Source of the DNA: a virus
Reading direction: 5' to 3' (one strand)
Virus record (IMG/VR): IMGVR_UViG_3300042445_002485
Location: 1 to 43,602 of that record
DNA: 43,602 bases
Shown in pieces: positions 21,750-33,000 of the stretch; the first letter of the stretch is position 1; each line of letters begins with the position of its first letter. The notes below the pieces were generated by a model, which worked only from the letters and a program-made list of their open reading frames with translations, had not been told where the DNA came from and searched no databases. Position numbers and translations under genes: made by a program.

Positions 21750-22277
21750 ATGGCAGTCAATCAGGATTCCGAAACCTCCGGCGTACCGGTGCGTGTTTAC
21801 TTCACGCCCCAGGCTTCGGCCTGTCTGCCACCGTCCTTGATGGATGCGTTCATCCGCGCCAACTGGAGGGTGGACATTCCCACCACGACCACCACGTCGT
21901 CCGGGACCATCCGCGCTTCCACCTTGCAGGACAACATCACCAGCATCGACTCCGAGGGTGCCGTCTACACCCCCGGAATCGTGAAGGTGGAGTTGCAGGA
22001 GCAGTCCATCACGCTGACCACCACTACCGGTCCTGGCGTGCCGGTCGAGGTCGCCTTCGACGCCCCCGGAGTGTCCGACCTCCAGAACGCGCTGCGCAAC
22101 ATCGACTGGACCCTCGAACCGCCCGAGGCCCCGGTCAACATCGGCCCCGCCCGGTTGGTGGGTCAGCAGATCCGCTACAGCATCTACCGCATCGCCACCA
22201 CCGACGCCACCCCCTTTGACGAGATTATCGTCCGTGGCAGCGGTCGTCTCTTCGTCATCCCCTCCCCACCCACATGA
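21750..22277 (+). CDS. Putative structural protein (175 aa)
   Basis: The start at 21750 (MAVNQDSETSGVPVRVYFTPQ) is used; an in-frame ATG at 21642 lies inside the previous gene. The product is beta-rich with Thr repeats (DIPTTTTTSSGTI) and SITLTTTTGPGVPVEVAFD, typical of small virion or tail-attached proteins. It overlaps the next gene by 4 nt. No family is recognised. Confidence 0.6.
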   Translation: MAVNQDSETSGVPVRVYFTPQASACLPPSLMDAFIRANWRVDIPTTTTTSSGTIRASTLQDNITSIDSEGAVYTPGIVKVELQEQSITLTTTTGPGVPVEVAFDAPGVSDLQNALRNIDWTLEPPEAPVNIGPARLVGQQIRYSIYRIATTDATPFDEIIVRGSGRLFVIPSPPT

Positions 22278-23302
22278 CCCCAGCGCCCCTCTCCAAAGTC
22301 ATCCGGGTGGTCGCCAAAGCCACCAGTAAGGACCCCGTTGCCAACCGCGATGAGATCGTGGACCTGATCAACGGGACCCTCGACATGCTCTACCGCACCG
22401 AGTCGTTGGTGTGGCTCTACTTCAAGGCCGACGGCTGCGCGATCACCGAGACGTTCACCGAGAACTGCCGCAACGGGGCTTTCACCTGCTTCACCGCCGT
22501 GGTGATGCCCGCGCAGTTGCAGAACATCCGCGAGCTTCGCGCCGACGCCTACAAGTACGAGATTACCGCCAAGCGGGTGGCCACCGATTTCGCATTGGGG
22601 CGGGACTACCTGACCGGCAGCGACTACCCGCTGGTCCGGGGCTGCGAACTCAAAGCCGAACACCTTCCTCCCCGGTTGCTGTCCCGCGACATCCCGAGCA
22701 ACGACTCGCGGGTGGTCACGTTCCGTTCCGACAGTCAGGAAGACTGCGGCAAGCTGATCGGCGTCAAGTACTACGATTTGAACAACCGCGAGCAGCGGAT
22801 CGACATCGTGCTCGGACCGGGCCGCGTCTCTACCGGGACCTCGGTCGGCGAGTTCGTGGAGATCGTCTTCCCCGAACGCTGCGGGTGGATCACCGTCGAG
22901 ACCGACAACGGCACCGAGTTGGGGCGCTACCATCCCTCCATCCTGACTCCGGTCCACGAGTGGTTCCGGCTCCAAGGCACCTTGCCCGGACGCAAGATCC
23001 ACTACTACGGCCTGCGCGAACCCATGCCGCTGGTGTTCGACACCGACCTCGCGCCGTTCTCCGACAACACCCTGTGGCGTCTGGCGCTCAAAGCCTACGA
23101 GCACGTCGATACCCTCGAACTCACCGCAGGCCAGCAGCAGGGGCTCAACCGGATCTACGCGTCACTGGCCGCTGTCACTGCTGCCGACCAGCGCAACGAC
23201 AACATGAACTTCAACACGCTCCTCATGCCGGAGTCCGGACGGACCATGCTGTCCACCGGGAGGGCCATGATGAGGAGAACCCGCCGCTATGTCCGATACT
23301 GA
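22274..23302 (+). CDS. Putative tail adaptor or tubular protein (342 aa)
   Basis: The N-terminal helical part (VIRVVAKATSKDPVANRDEIVDLINGTLDMLY; key features are the acidic helix and the DLIN segment) is followed by a mostly beta middle and a helical C-terminus ending RTRRYVRY. Helical start and end around a beta core resemble adaptor or gatekeeper proteins of short tails (T7 gp11 type), although the length is greater. It lies between structural genes. It may instead be a different baseplate-like component. Confidence 0.45.
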   Translation: MTPAPLSKVIRVVAKATSKDPVANRDEIVDLINGTLDMLYRTESLVWLYFKADGCAITETFTENCRNGAFTCFTAVVMPAQLQNIRELRADAYKYEITAKRVATDFALGRDYLTGSDYPLVRGCELKAEHLPPRLLSRDIPSNDSRVVTFRSDSQEDCGKLIGVKYYDLNNREQRIDIVLGPGRVSTGTSVGEFVEIVFPERCGWITVETDNGTELGRYHPSILTPVHEWFRLQGTLPGRKIHYYGLREPMPLVFDTDLAPFSDNTLWRLALKAYEHVDTLELTAGQQQGLNRIYASLAAVTAADQRNDNMNFNTLLMPESGRTMLSTGRAMMRRTRRYVRY

Positions 23303-23744
23303 CTTAACCGAGGCCATCGAAGCCTTCGGGGCTTCAGGATTAGACCTCTCCCCACAGGAGTTGGTGGACCATGTCGAGCACCAGATGGTGACCCACTACC
23401 CGTTGACGGAAAACCCGGTCACCCACGCGTTCACGCCGGGGATGTACTGCCGGACCATGTACATGGCGGGAGGGACACTTGCCACGTCCAAGATCCACAA
23501 TCAGGAACACCAGTACGTCATCGTCAGCGGGTCATTATCCGTATGGACAAAGGAGACCGGAGCCGTTACGATTCACGCACCGTTCCACGGCATCACCAAA
23601 CCGGGAACCCGCCGCGTTGTGTACGCCCACACCGACGTGTGCTGGCTCACTTTCCACCCCACTAACGAAACCGACTTGGCCGTTATCGAAGATCAAATTA
23701 TCATGAAGCACACCAACATTTTGCTGGAAGGGAGTCCGTCATGA
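23289..23744 (+). CDS. Cupin-fold phage protein (151 aa)
   Basis: A single cupin barrel is visible: RTMYMAGGTLATSKIHNQEH (about 57-76), then YVIVSGSLSVWTKETG and HAPFHGITKPGTRRVVYAHTD. The first motif keeps the HxxxH metal-ligand pattern and the second carries the GxxxxxPxG turn. Such small cupins are common in phage tail gene clusters, with unproven roles in the virion or in sugar binding. It overlaps both neighbours by 4-14 nt. Confidence 0.8.
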   Translation: MSDTDLTEAIEAFGASGLDLSPQELVDHVEHQMVTHYPLTENPVTHAFTPGMYCRTMYMAGGTLATSKIHNQEHQYVIVSGSLSVWTKETGAVTIHAPFHGITKPGTRRVVYAHTDVCWLTFHPTNETDLAVIEDQIIMKHTNILLEGSPS

Positions 23745-24820
23745 CTTGGGCAAGCGTCGCTGTAAGTGTCGGCGGAGGCATCGCAAGCTCCGCCATTTCT
23801 GCTGGTTCTGCCAACAGGCGTGCCAACGCCGCGTCCAAAGGACTCGACGAAGCCGTGGCCTACGCCCGCGCCAACCCTTCCGCGTTCGGCGAGAAGCTCG
23901 ACTGGTCCGGTGTCGATTACAGTCCGATGTTCAAATCCGATCCCGGATATGGCAACATCGCGGGCAGCACCATTGCCGGGAACCAGCGCAATCTTCCGGC
24001 GAACTTGAACCTGATGCGGGAGACCAATCAGGCCATCACTAGGGACTCGATGGACCGGATCAACACCCTGTATCCGGGGTTTGCTGCCGCAGTGGGCCAG
24101 CAGTCGCAGAACACGCAGAACTTCCTGCGCGGTCAACTCCCCATGGAGGACCAGAACATGATCACCTCCCGGCGCACCGAGGCTCAGTCCCTCGGCGGCG
24201 GCGGTGCCAACGCCCAGCAGGTCGCTGCCGACCTTGGACTCGCCCGCATGGACCTCATGAACCAAGGGCAGGCGGGGATGAACAACCTCGTCAACATGTT
24301 CAACGCGGTCGATCCGGTGAACCGGCGCGTGAACCCGCAGTCCATGTTCGTGGACGTCGGACAGGCCATCAGCAACTCCATTGCGGAGAACCAGTTTGGC
24401 GCACAGTTTGCCCAGTCCGAGCGCAACGCCGAGTTGGCGTTCGGGATGCAGCCCGACCCACAGAAAGCCGGACTGCTGAACCTCATCGCTGGCCGGGGCG
24501 GTCTGCAAGCGGCCAACCAGCCGACCAGTGTCGCCGGTGCCGCCCTCACAGGTGGTATCAATGCAGGCATTGCAGGGTACACACGGCAGGCGGACCAGCA
24601 AGCGCTCCAAAACCTGTTGCAGCCACAAGCGCCCCCAATGGGTTACCAGCAAGCGGTTGCCAGTTTCGGTGCTCCGTCGGCGGCGGTGAATGGATTCCGC
24701 AACCTCTCCGGAGGCTACGACATTACCGGCGGACAGGGGGGCGGTATCGCCGGACAAGGGGCATTGACCAGCAAACTTATGGCACCAACCAACAATAAGC
24801 CTTGGCCGCTAATTTACTAA
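23741..24820 (+). CDS. Putative internal virion/DNA ejection protein (359 aa)
   Basis: The small-residue N-terminal helix (VAVSVGGGIASSAISAGSANRRA) could insert in a membrane, and a long Gln/Asn/Ala-rich helical body follows (NQGQAGMNNLVNMFNAVDP, AENQFGAQFAQSERNAELAFG). The Gly-rich C-terminus includes GGYDITGGQGGGIAGQG. This layout and the position before two larger internal proteins match the ejection-protein sets of podoviruses. No enzyme domain is seen. The next gene starts 4 bp on. Confidence 0.6.
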   Translation: MTWASVAVSVGGGIASSAISAGSANRRANAASKGLDEAVAYARANPSAFGEKLDWSGVDYSPMFKSDPGYGNIAGSTIAGNQRNLPANLNLMRETNQAITRDSMDRINTLYPGFAAAVGQQSQNTQNFLRGQLPMEDQNMITSRRTEAQSLGGGGANAQQVAADLGLARMDLMNQGQAGMNNLVNMFNAVDPVNRRVNPQSMFVDVGQAISNSIAENQFGAQFAQSERNAELAFGMQPDPQKAGLLNLIAGRGGLQAANQPTSVAGAALTGGINAGIAGYTRQADQQALQNLLQPQAPPMGYQQAVASFGAPSAAVNGFRNLSGGYDITGGQGGGIAGQGALTSKLMAPTNNKPWPLIY

Positions 24821-24824
24821 CATC

Positions 24825-27020
24825 ATGGCTGTTACTCCAGATCCCGTCGGCGCATATAACCAGTCTTTCCAAACGGCGGACACCTCCCGCCGCGACTACG
24901 AGCGCCTTGAAATGCAGCGCCAGTTGCAAGCTGAGGCTGCGATCCAGCGTGCCCGCGAGCAGAAGGCGAGCGACTTCAAGATGATGATGGAGGCGATTGG
25001 TCGTCGGGACGACCTGAAGCAGCGGGTTTTCGAGAACGACATCAGAACCAAGCAGCTTGCCAACGACACCGTGACGGCGCAGGCGAACGCCTACCGCGCC
25101 CGCAACCCGATTTCCCGCAGCGGGCAGGGCTTACGCGAATTTTCTCTTTCAGGGGTTCCGCAACCTGCCATTCCGGGAGATGGCACTACGTCATCTACGG
25201 TTCCGCCTATGGGAGACGCAAATACAGGCGGCACGCCGTATGGTGGTGTAGAAGGCGAGCTATCAACAGTACCTGTTGTTGCAGATTTTGGCTTACTTGG
25301 GCCAAATGGACCCAATGTACCGGGTACGCCTGCTGCGCTTCTTCTTCCCGGAGATGAGCTTCCACTTCCACAAACGCAAGCGCCCGCACCCGCCGTGCCG
25401 CCCGCCGTCCCCGCTCCTACCGAGCCGCAGTACGCCGCATTTCCGCAACCCATCGGAGATTTAATCCCTAGCACCGCCCCTGTTGCGCCGTCGCCAACGG
25501 CGACCCCAAGTGCTGCCGTTCCAACGCAGCCAATGCCGCAGATGCCCGCCGCGTCTACCACTGCGCCCGCCGTGTCCGCGCCTGTGCCTCGACGCAACGA
25601 TTTGATGGGGTACATGCTGAATAGAACCGACCCTTACACCGACAGGATTGAAATTCCACGCGTTGCGCAGATGCCGGAAGTCCCGATGTTTGGCCAAGCC
25701 GACATCGCCGCCCAAGGACGTGATCAGTTAAACAAACTGGCCGAGTTTCAAGCGCAGGCACAAGTGGGGGCCACTTTAGCTTCCAGAAATGTCGCTAACG
25801 CAACTCGAGAGCTAATGTCCGGAGAATTAACCCCGAACGGCGTTCAAGAGGCACAGAAATATATTGCACAGCAAACACTCGCCGCCACGCAGGCTTCCCG
25901 CGCAGATGCAAAAGCAGGCCAGCAAATAGCCCAAAACGAGGAAGTTTTAAAAGGGATTGAATTGCGTCAAGGTGCCCTTAACCGCTTGGGTAACCTCAAC
26001 GGCGTGCTGCCAATAGGGGATCGCAGGCAAATCTACCAAGAAGCGTCAGACCCCAGAATGGCGCAGTTGGCAGAGCAGAAAATCGCCGTCCTTACCGAGT
26101 ACGACGCCTTTCGGCAGCTTAATGGGATCACCAATGCCAGCCGTGGATACAGCACGGCAGAGCAAGTGGTGCGGGCAAAACGAGAACTCGATTCGCCCGA
26201 TGCCATTAAGGACCGCAAATTGGTTGAGGACTCCCAAGCATATCAAGCTGCTATCAAAGCACGTCCAGACATGGACGAAAAAGCCAAGGCGGAACTCGAA
26301 CTGGAAATTGGGAAAGCCAATCCCGCGCAAATCCGGCAGAACCGGCTTATTACCCGACTCAACGACGCACTTGAGGCTGACATGCTCAGACCGGAAAAGC
26401 CTAAGGATGTGGTCAAACCGGAAGACATCAAAGTGAACCCTGCTACAGGAACTACCGCTGCTGCCGCGTCCGGAATTGACCGCAGCGGGGGCAGAGACAT
26501 TCTGAGCAATCGGGAGAAAGTTGCTCAAGCCAACCAAGCTGCTGGCAACGAATACTGGGGGGCAAACACCGCCGACGTCGCCCAGCAAGTCCTCATGGAC
26601 GGAGGCAGGGACAAGAATGGCAATATCATCCCACCGTTTAGCGTCGCGCTTTTGAAGAAGATTGCGGAAGGCCAAGCCCCCGTGGAGGGGACTAGCACGG
26701 GCATAGAAGGGGCAAGCATGGGCGCGTCCCGTGTGGGTGCCCCGATTTACGGTGAAAAGTACGTGGACACCATTGTCAAAGAGAATCTCTCCAACTGGAC
26801 GCCGACCCAAGGCGACCCTGTTAAATGGGGGCGTCAAACGCAGCCCACAGCGCAAGACTTCCTCAAGATCGCGGCTAAACAGAGGCTGGACAAAATCAGG
26901 GCGGATGCCGCAAATGCGGCAGTACCAGCGGCCCCAGTGATGCCGCAACAAACTCAAGCCGCCGCAAGTTCTGTTCTTCAAAAATTTGCCCTTCCACTCC
27001 CGCCAGAGTTCGGTAAGTAG
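24825..27020 (+). CDS. Putative internal virion protein, coiled coil and Pro-rich (731 aa)
   Basis: The N-terminal part (residues 20-95) is a charged coiled coil (YERLEMQRQLQAEAAIQRAR). A long Pro/Ala/Thr-rich linker follows at about 100-260 (PQTQAPAPAVPPAVPAPTEP). The rest is helical with repeated charged segments (EKAKAELELEIGKANPAQIR). Such extended proteins in the late cluster usually belong to the ejected core. Base composition falls in parts of 25850-26400, where codons are less GC-biased. No enzymatic domain is found. Confidence 0.6.
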   Translation: MAVTPDPVGAYNQSFQTADTSRRDYERLEMQRQLQAEAAIQRAREQKASDFKMMMEAIGRRDDLKQRVFENDIRTKQLANDTVTAQANAYRARNPISRSGQGLREFSLSGVPQPAIPGDGTTSSTVPPMGDANTGGTPYGGVEGELSTVPVVADFGLLGPNGPNVPGTPAALLLPGDELPLPQTQAPAPAVPPAVPAPTEPQYAAFPQPIGDLIPSTAPVAPSPTATPSAAVPTQPMPQMPAASTTAPAVSAPVPRRNDLMGYMLNRTDPYTDRIEIPRVAQMPEVPMFGQADIAAQGRDQLNKLAEFQAQAQVGATLASRNVANATRELMSGELTPNGVQEAQKYIAQQTLAATQASRADAKAGQQIAQNEEVLKGIELRQGALNRLGNLNGVLPIGDRRQIYQEASDPRMAQLAEQKIAVLTEYDAFRQLNGITNASRGYSTAEQVVRAKRELDSPDAIKDRKLVEDSQAYQAAIKARPDMDEKAKAELELEIGKANPAQIRQNRLITRLNDALEADMLRPEKPKDVVKPEDIKVNPATGTTAAAASGIDRSGGRDILSNREKVAQANQAAGNEYWGANTADVAQQVLMDGGRDKNGNIIPPFSVALLKKIAEGQAPVEGTSTGIEGASMGASRVGAPIYGEKYVDTIVKENLSNWTPTQGDPVKWGRQTQPTAQDFLKIAAKQRLDKIRADAANAAVPAAPVMPQQTQAAASSVLQKFALPLPPEFGK

Positions 27021-27025
27021 TAGTC

Positions 27026-30000
27026 ATGGCAACATGGGAGCAAATTATCGCCGACGAAGAGTTTCAGAGTCTACCCACTTCTGGACAACAGTTGGTCCGG
27101 CAGCAGTGGTATGACGCCACGGTCCTTCCAGAATTAAAAGCCACTGGGATAGACGAGGTTAACCTCAACAATCTCCGCAACCAGCACATAACGGAATACG
27201 ACAACGGCCAAGGGTACATCTCGTCCTTCGCCAGTGCCGCCGGACGCGGCGCGGCCTCCACCTTCACCTCCGCCGTCCAAGGCGTCGGTGCCCTCACCGG
27301 CAGCGAAGCCATTGAGCAAGCTGCCCGCGAGATGGACACGGCGGTCACGGAGAACCTGACGGTCAACCCGTCCATGGAGAAGACCAACTTCACCGGCAAC
27401 GTGCTCGGCAACGTGGCCGGGTTCCTCGCGCCCGGTATGGCAGGGATGAGGATCGGCAGAGCACTGGGTGCCGGGGCCGAGTTGGTAGGCGGAACTGCCG
27501 CCGAGGTCGCCGCCCAAACTGCCGCCCGAGCCGCCAGCGCCCAGTTGGGCGGGCGAATCGCCGCCAACACCACCATGCTTGCCTCGGGCGCGGGCAGCGG
27601 GGCGCAACAGGCCGACCGATACGGCATCGAAGGTCCGGAGCGCATGGGCATGGTCCTCGGTAACGCGGCCACCGAGATGCTTTCCGAGAACATCTTCGGC
27701 CTTGGTTCCGAGTTGAACACGATGAGCAGGCTCGCCGGACTTGGCGGGCTTGGGGCAAACGCGGCAAGAAGGACCGGCGGGTTCCTCGCCGACGTCGGAG
27801 AGAACACGGTGGAAGAAATCGCTGCCAACGTGGGGTCCAACCTCGTCACTTCAACCTTCGCTCCAGAAGGAGTAAAAACCCCTGGAATACTTGAGGGCAA
27901 CCTCGAAGCAGCAGCCGGTGGTGCCATCGGCGGCGCGTTCTTCGGCGGCATCAACCTGATGCGTCCCCTTCCGCCCGTTGCTCCGAGACCTTCCGAGGCC
28001 ATCAGCGCCGGGGTCGCCCAGCAAGCGGCAGCGGCTAACGATCCTGAAGCTGCGGCTGCGCATCCGGGAGCCAAGTTCCAACCTACCCCTGCTCCGCAAA
28101 TTCCGGGGGCTATTACGTTTGATCCTACTGTCCCCAATCTGTTGACACCCGCTGCCGGGGAGCTACCTCCACCACCCGGATTTGCAGAGACAACTCCTGC
28201 GGAGGCATTTCCAGCAGCCTTGCCGCAAGGGTTACCTGCGGCGGCGGCAGTTCCGGGAGCCGTGCCAGAAGCATTTCCTGCGGCGGAAGCGCTACCCGCA
28301 GCGCCTGCTGGGGCACTACCTGCGGCAGAGGCGCTCCCTGAGTTGGACATCTCGCTTCAGGCGGGCGCGTACACGGGGGATCTGCTGCAAGGAAAAGAAG
28401 TCATAGGGGAGGGTTCCGAATCCACAGTTTACAGGGACGGAGACTCGGTCATTAAAGTGTCCGAGCCCTACAACGATAACTCAGAAGAAACATTCCAAGC
28501 GCGGGTGGACCGCGCAATGGACATTGATAATTTGATAGGGGATGGAACCTTGTCAGTCGAAGGATTTTACCGGTCGAAGAACGGCACAAAAAACCCAGTG
28601 TTCCGCCAAACTTTTGCGGAAGGTCGGCCAGCTACCCGTGAGGAGATACAGGCATACATGGAGTCCCGTGGGTTCCAAGTTAAAGAAGCTGGAACTACCA
28701 CGGACACGTTTGTAAAAGTATCCGATGGTGTGGAAATCACCGCATCCGATTTAGACGGAGCCAACGTGGTGGTAGGGACCGACGGCAAATTCCACGTAAT
28801 TGACGCCGACTTGGTTCGGAGACCTGCGCCAACCCAAACTGCGCCCGTGACGCCGCCAACGTCTGCGGTGCCGCCCGTTGGCGAGCCAGTCGTGGCAGGA
28901 CGTTTTACGGGAGTTACCGAAGCCCCTCCCACAGAGCTGTTCCACTCGGGAGAACTTCCTGAAGGGCTGGATAGCATCGACCCAATGCGGACGACCGGAG
29001 CAAAACAAGGCAAACGCGGAAGAGACTTCGGTGGGTTCTACGCAGGGCCAGCCGAAACCGCCGCCAAATACAAAGGACCGAAAAACCGGCTGGCTATTGC
29101 TCCGGGAGCGCGGGCCATGCGGGTCGCAGCCAGAGGAGCCATCGAAAGGCTCAGTCTCAAAGACCGGCAGGATCTCCTTGACCAAGGCGTGGACATTATT
29201 TCAGGCATCGACATCAGGGGTCTCCCTGAGTCCGTGATCCTTAACAAAGACGTGATCCTGTCGGTTGAGTTGGACACGCAAACGGCACCAGCGGCGACAC
29301 CTGTGACAGCACCAGCGGGTGCGGTCCCTCCCATGACGGAGCAGGCACCGCCCGTCACGCCGCAAACGCCTGCGGTGCCGCCAGCAGTTCCAGCCGTGGC
29401 ATCACGGGGAGCCACCCCCAGCGACCTGATCGACCAGACTGGCAGACTGACTGTCGAGGGTGCGCAGAGCATGATCGAGGCGATCCAATCGCTCGGCCTT
29501 ACCACCGCTCCGTTCGTCATCAACAACACCGGAGTGGCTCCCGGCGTCATCGCCCCTCCTGTCGCAGGATCGACCACCCCGGTGGACGGCAAGCCCGTCA
29601 TCTTTTTGAACCAGAGGAGAATGACTCTGGACACGCCGCTCCACGAGACGACTCACCTGCTCACCCCCACTTTGTTTACTGAGCAGCGGGCGCTTTACGA
29701 TGTAGGAGCCGCGCTGCTGGCCGACTCACCTTTGCGTCAGGCTATCGTCAACCGGTATGTCACCGAGGCTGGCATGACCATGAGCCCCGAGCAGATCACT
29801 GAGGAGGCAATGGTGACCGGGTTGGCCAACAACGGGGCCGAGTGGCTCAGAGCCTACGCTGGCAACGCCAAGATGACACGGGCCATCAAGGAGTTCCTCG
29901 CCAAGGTGCGCGAGTGGTTCGACGACTTGATGTACTCCAAGGGGTTTGACCCCAACATGAGTCTTGAGCAGTTTTACAAGAAGGTGAACCGGCAGATTCT

Positions 30001-33000
30001 GGCCGGGAAGCTGCAACAGCGAGCGACGAATGCGCCGGTGCAGGCGTCGTCGCTGGCTCCTACCGCAAAAGGCGGAAATTTTGAAGTAAAATACGTAGCA
30101 GCGGATGAGTACGACGCAGAAGAAGGAGGTGTTGACCCATATGAAGCAGATACTGCGGTAGCAAAAATAGCCAAGGAGACGGGCGTCGGGATTCTGCGCG
30201 GCAAGGAGTTAAAGGCAGTGGCCACCGATAAAAAAGGTGACATCGTCGGCGGACTTTATACCGAAGTGGACGGAGACGAGTTTTCGTTTGACGTCGTCGT
30301 GAGTCCGGCTTCCCAACGTCAGGGTGTAGGAGAAAAACTGGCTCAAGAAGCGTTCAGCCTGTTCCAACAAGAGAGCGACGGGCGCGAGGATCTGGCGTTC
30401 AAGGTAGAGGTGACAAACCCCGGAATGGAGGTCCTCCTTGGTAAATACGGGTTTAAGGTAGAACGGCGCGTCGGAAAGACGGCGATCATGATTCACCCAA
30501 CAAACGCGCCACGGAAGGCAAAGACGCCCTCCGTTTCTGCCGACACCCGCTTCTCCCTCGCCCCCGCCACTCCGCAGGACGTGCTGGACAGAGGTTATCA
30601 AATGACCAAGGAAGAGTACGCGGAAGCCGTCTCCGCCTTTGTTAAAAAGCCAAAAGACGTTTTTTACATAGGAGAAATTGAGGTCGTCCGCAATCCGTCT
30701 AACGCCGACCGCCAGCGGATGAACAGCGAAGTTCGCTCCGAGTACGGCAGAACCTTAATTGGCGATGACCCTACTACGCGTTCAACCAAGGACCAGTTCG
30801 GTAACACTTGGGTGTGGAAGGCCAACGAGGGGATGCACTCGCAGGTCGAACCCGGAATTACGAAAAGAGAAGGGGTCGATGTAAATCAGAATAACAGCGT
30901 CCCAGAACACTGGCAGCTTGTCCGTAAGGCCATCGGAGAAAAAGTGGCCGTACCAGCTAAAGTCCAAGCACAGTACCCTCAATACAAGGAGTTCTTCCAG
31001 AAAACAAAGTTCTCCCTCGCCCCCGCCACTCCGCAGGACAAAGCCTACGTGGCTGCGGTCGAGAGCGGCGACGTGAAAACGCAGCAGAAGCTTGTCGATG
31101 ACGCGGCAGAGGCTGCGGGAGTCCCCTCCGTCGGCGTAAACATCAACGACAGCGACAGCGACTACACAGGGATGATTCTCCGTGGGGAAAAAACGGTCGA
31201 GACGCGGGACACCGAAAATAACGCACTCAAAAAATATGTCGGGAAGCGCGTCGGCATAGTCAGAACCGGGATTAAAAAGGCAAAGGCAGCGGTGGTGGGA
31301 TACGCCACAGTCGGAGAGCCAGTCCGGTACAATTCCGAGGAGGAGTTCGCTGCCGACTTTACAAGGCACCGGGTCACCGGAGGCAAGTTCGCTTTCTCCG
31401 GATTCAAGATCGGCTACCCAATGGTGGATGTAACCCCCATTGACCCCTACGATGCACCGGAAGCGCCCGGACAGACGGTCATCAAGACGCGTCCAATCCA
31501 TGAGCCTGTCGCCTACGACGAGAACGACAAGATCATCCTGCCATCCCAGCGGTTTGACAACTTCACCCGCTACTCCCTCGCCCCTGCTGAACAGAAAGTG
31601 GACGCGGATAGCATCAAGGCCGAGTTCTCCCCGCAGACGCCGGAGGAGCAAACTGCCTACGACAAGGCATCGTCAAACACTGTTACCGCTAGAAACCCAT
31701 ACCTCGCCGTTGCCGCTGTCAGAATGCGCGGCAAGAAGCTGACGGTAGACCGCTACGCCGAGCTTGTTGAAAATCTCGACCCGTTTACCGTCAAAGGGGC
31801 TGAGAAAATTCCGACTGAAGCAAAAATACTGCAATACATCTCAAGTGAAAAGACCGAAAAGGTCATGCAGCCTATTCCAGAAGGAACGCTTACCGAGTTC
31901 AGAATTGATATTCCGACATACAATTCCTCGACGGCTAAGGGAGACACGGTCTACGCAATCACAGGCCACGAACCGGTAGGTGCTACAGCGACGCGAGTTG
32001 GAAAACCCATATCCTACCTCGGTGCGGCTAAAGTTATAAATGCCACGTTCTCAACCAGAGCTATTTCTGGCAAAGGTACTGCGGTACAAATTGCCGAAGG
32101 AGCAGGAAAATTCCCGCTGGCTACGGTAAAAGGCAATTACCAAGCAATCACGTCCCTGCCAGAAAACATTAATGACCCGAAAGTGTGGACGGAGGTCGGC
32201 TACAACCCGATCCGGTCCAGCGGTTTTGTGGACGTCAGATCGAACAAGTACGTGGTGGGGGGCTCCGAGGCGATCATGGTGGGGCCGCGAGTGTTTGTAA
32301 AAGACCCAGTTTTCGAGTCTAGGCCAACAGGATTCATCGGCCCTGACACCCGCTTCTCCCTCGCCCCCGCCGTCACCAAGCCTTCCAACGTGGCTCGCAA
32401 CCAAGCGGGCACGCGGGTGCGCGTGCTGATGGAAAACCAGACCTACGAGGGGCAGACCATGGACGATGCCAGAGACCAAGCGCTCTCGCTTTACAACGAC
32501 AACGTGGACAAGGGTTTTACAGTGGCCCAGCACATGGCGTTCATTCAGGACTTGCGGACCAACGCCGGACGCAAGTACCAAGACATGACCTACGGCGCTT
32601 ACGGCGGCATGTACGTGAGGGATTTGATGGACGAGTCCACCAACCCTGAGACTGACCCAATGTCCCAAGCGTTCGCCAAGCGCGAGGCCGACCGGGTCGC
32701 CGCCATGATGGCAGAAGAAGCCGCCATTGGTGGTCGTCAAGCCAAGGCGTTTGACCTCTACGACCGCATTGCCAACACCCCCGCGATGACGGTGCGGCAG
32801 TACGAGCAACTGCTGCCCTTCGACGGCAAGCAGAACGTCAAGAACGACTTCGACAAAGCCGCCACGACCGTCAGAGAGGAGATGGAGGGTCTAGGCAACG
32901 AGGCGATCAACACCGCCCCCGAGGACGCCATGACGTCCATGCTCGGCCAGCGGGTAGCCGCCGTGGTGAGGGGGGAAGAAACCTCCAACGTCGGCGAGGT

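Noticed and set aside
22184-23104. A 306-codon minus-strand frame
   Set aside because: It is antisense to well-coupled structural genes and has shadow-type composition.
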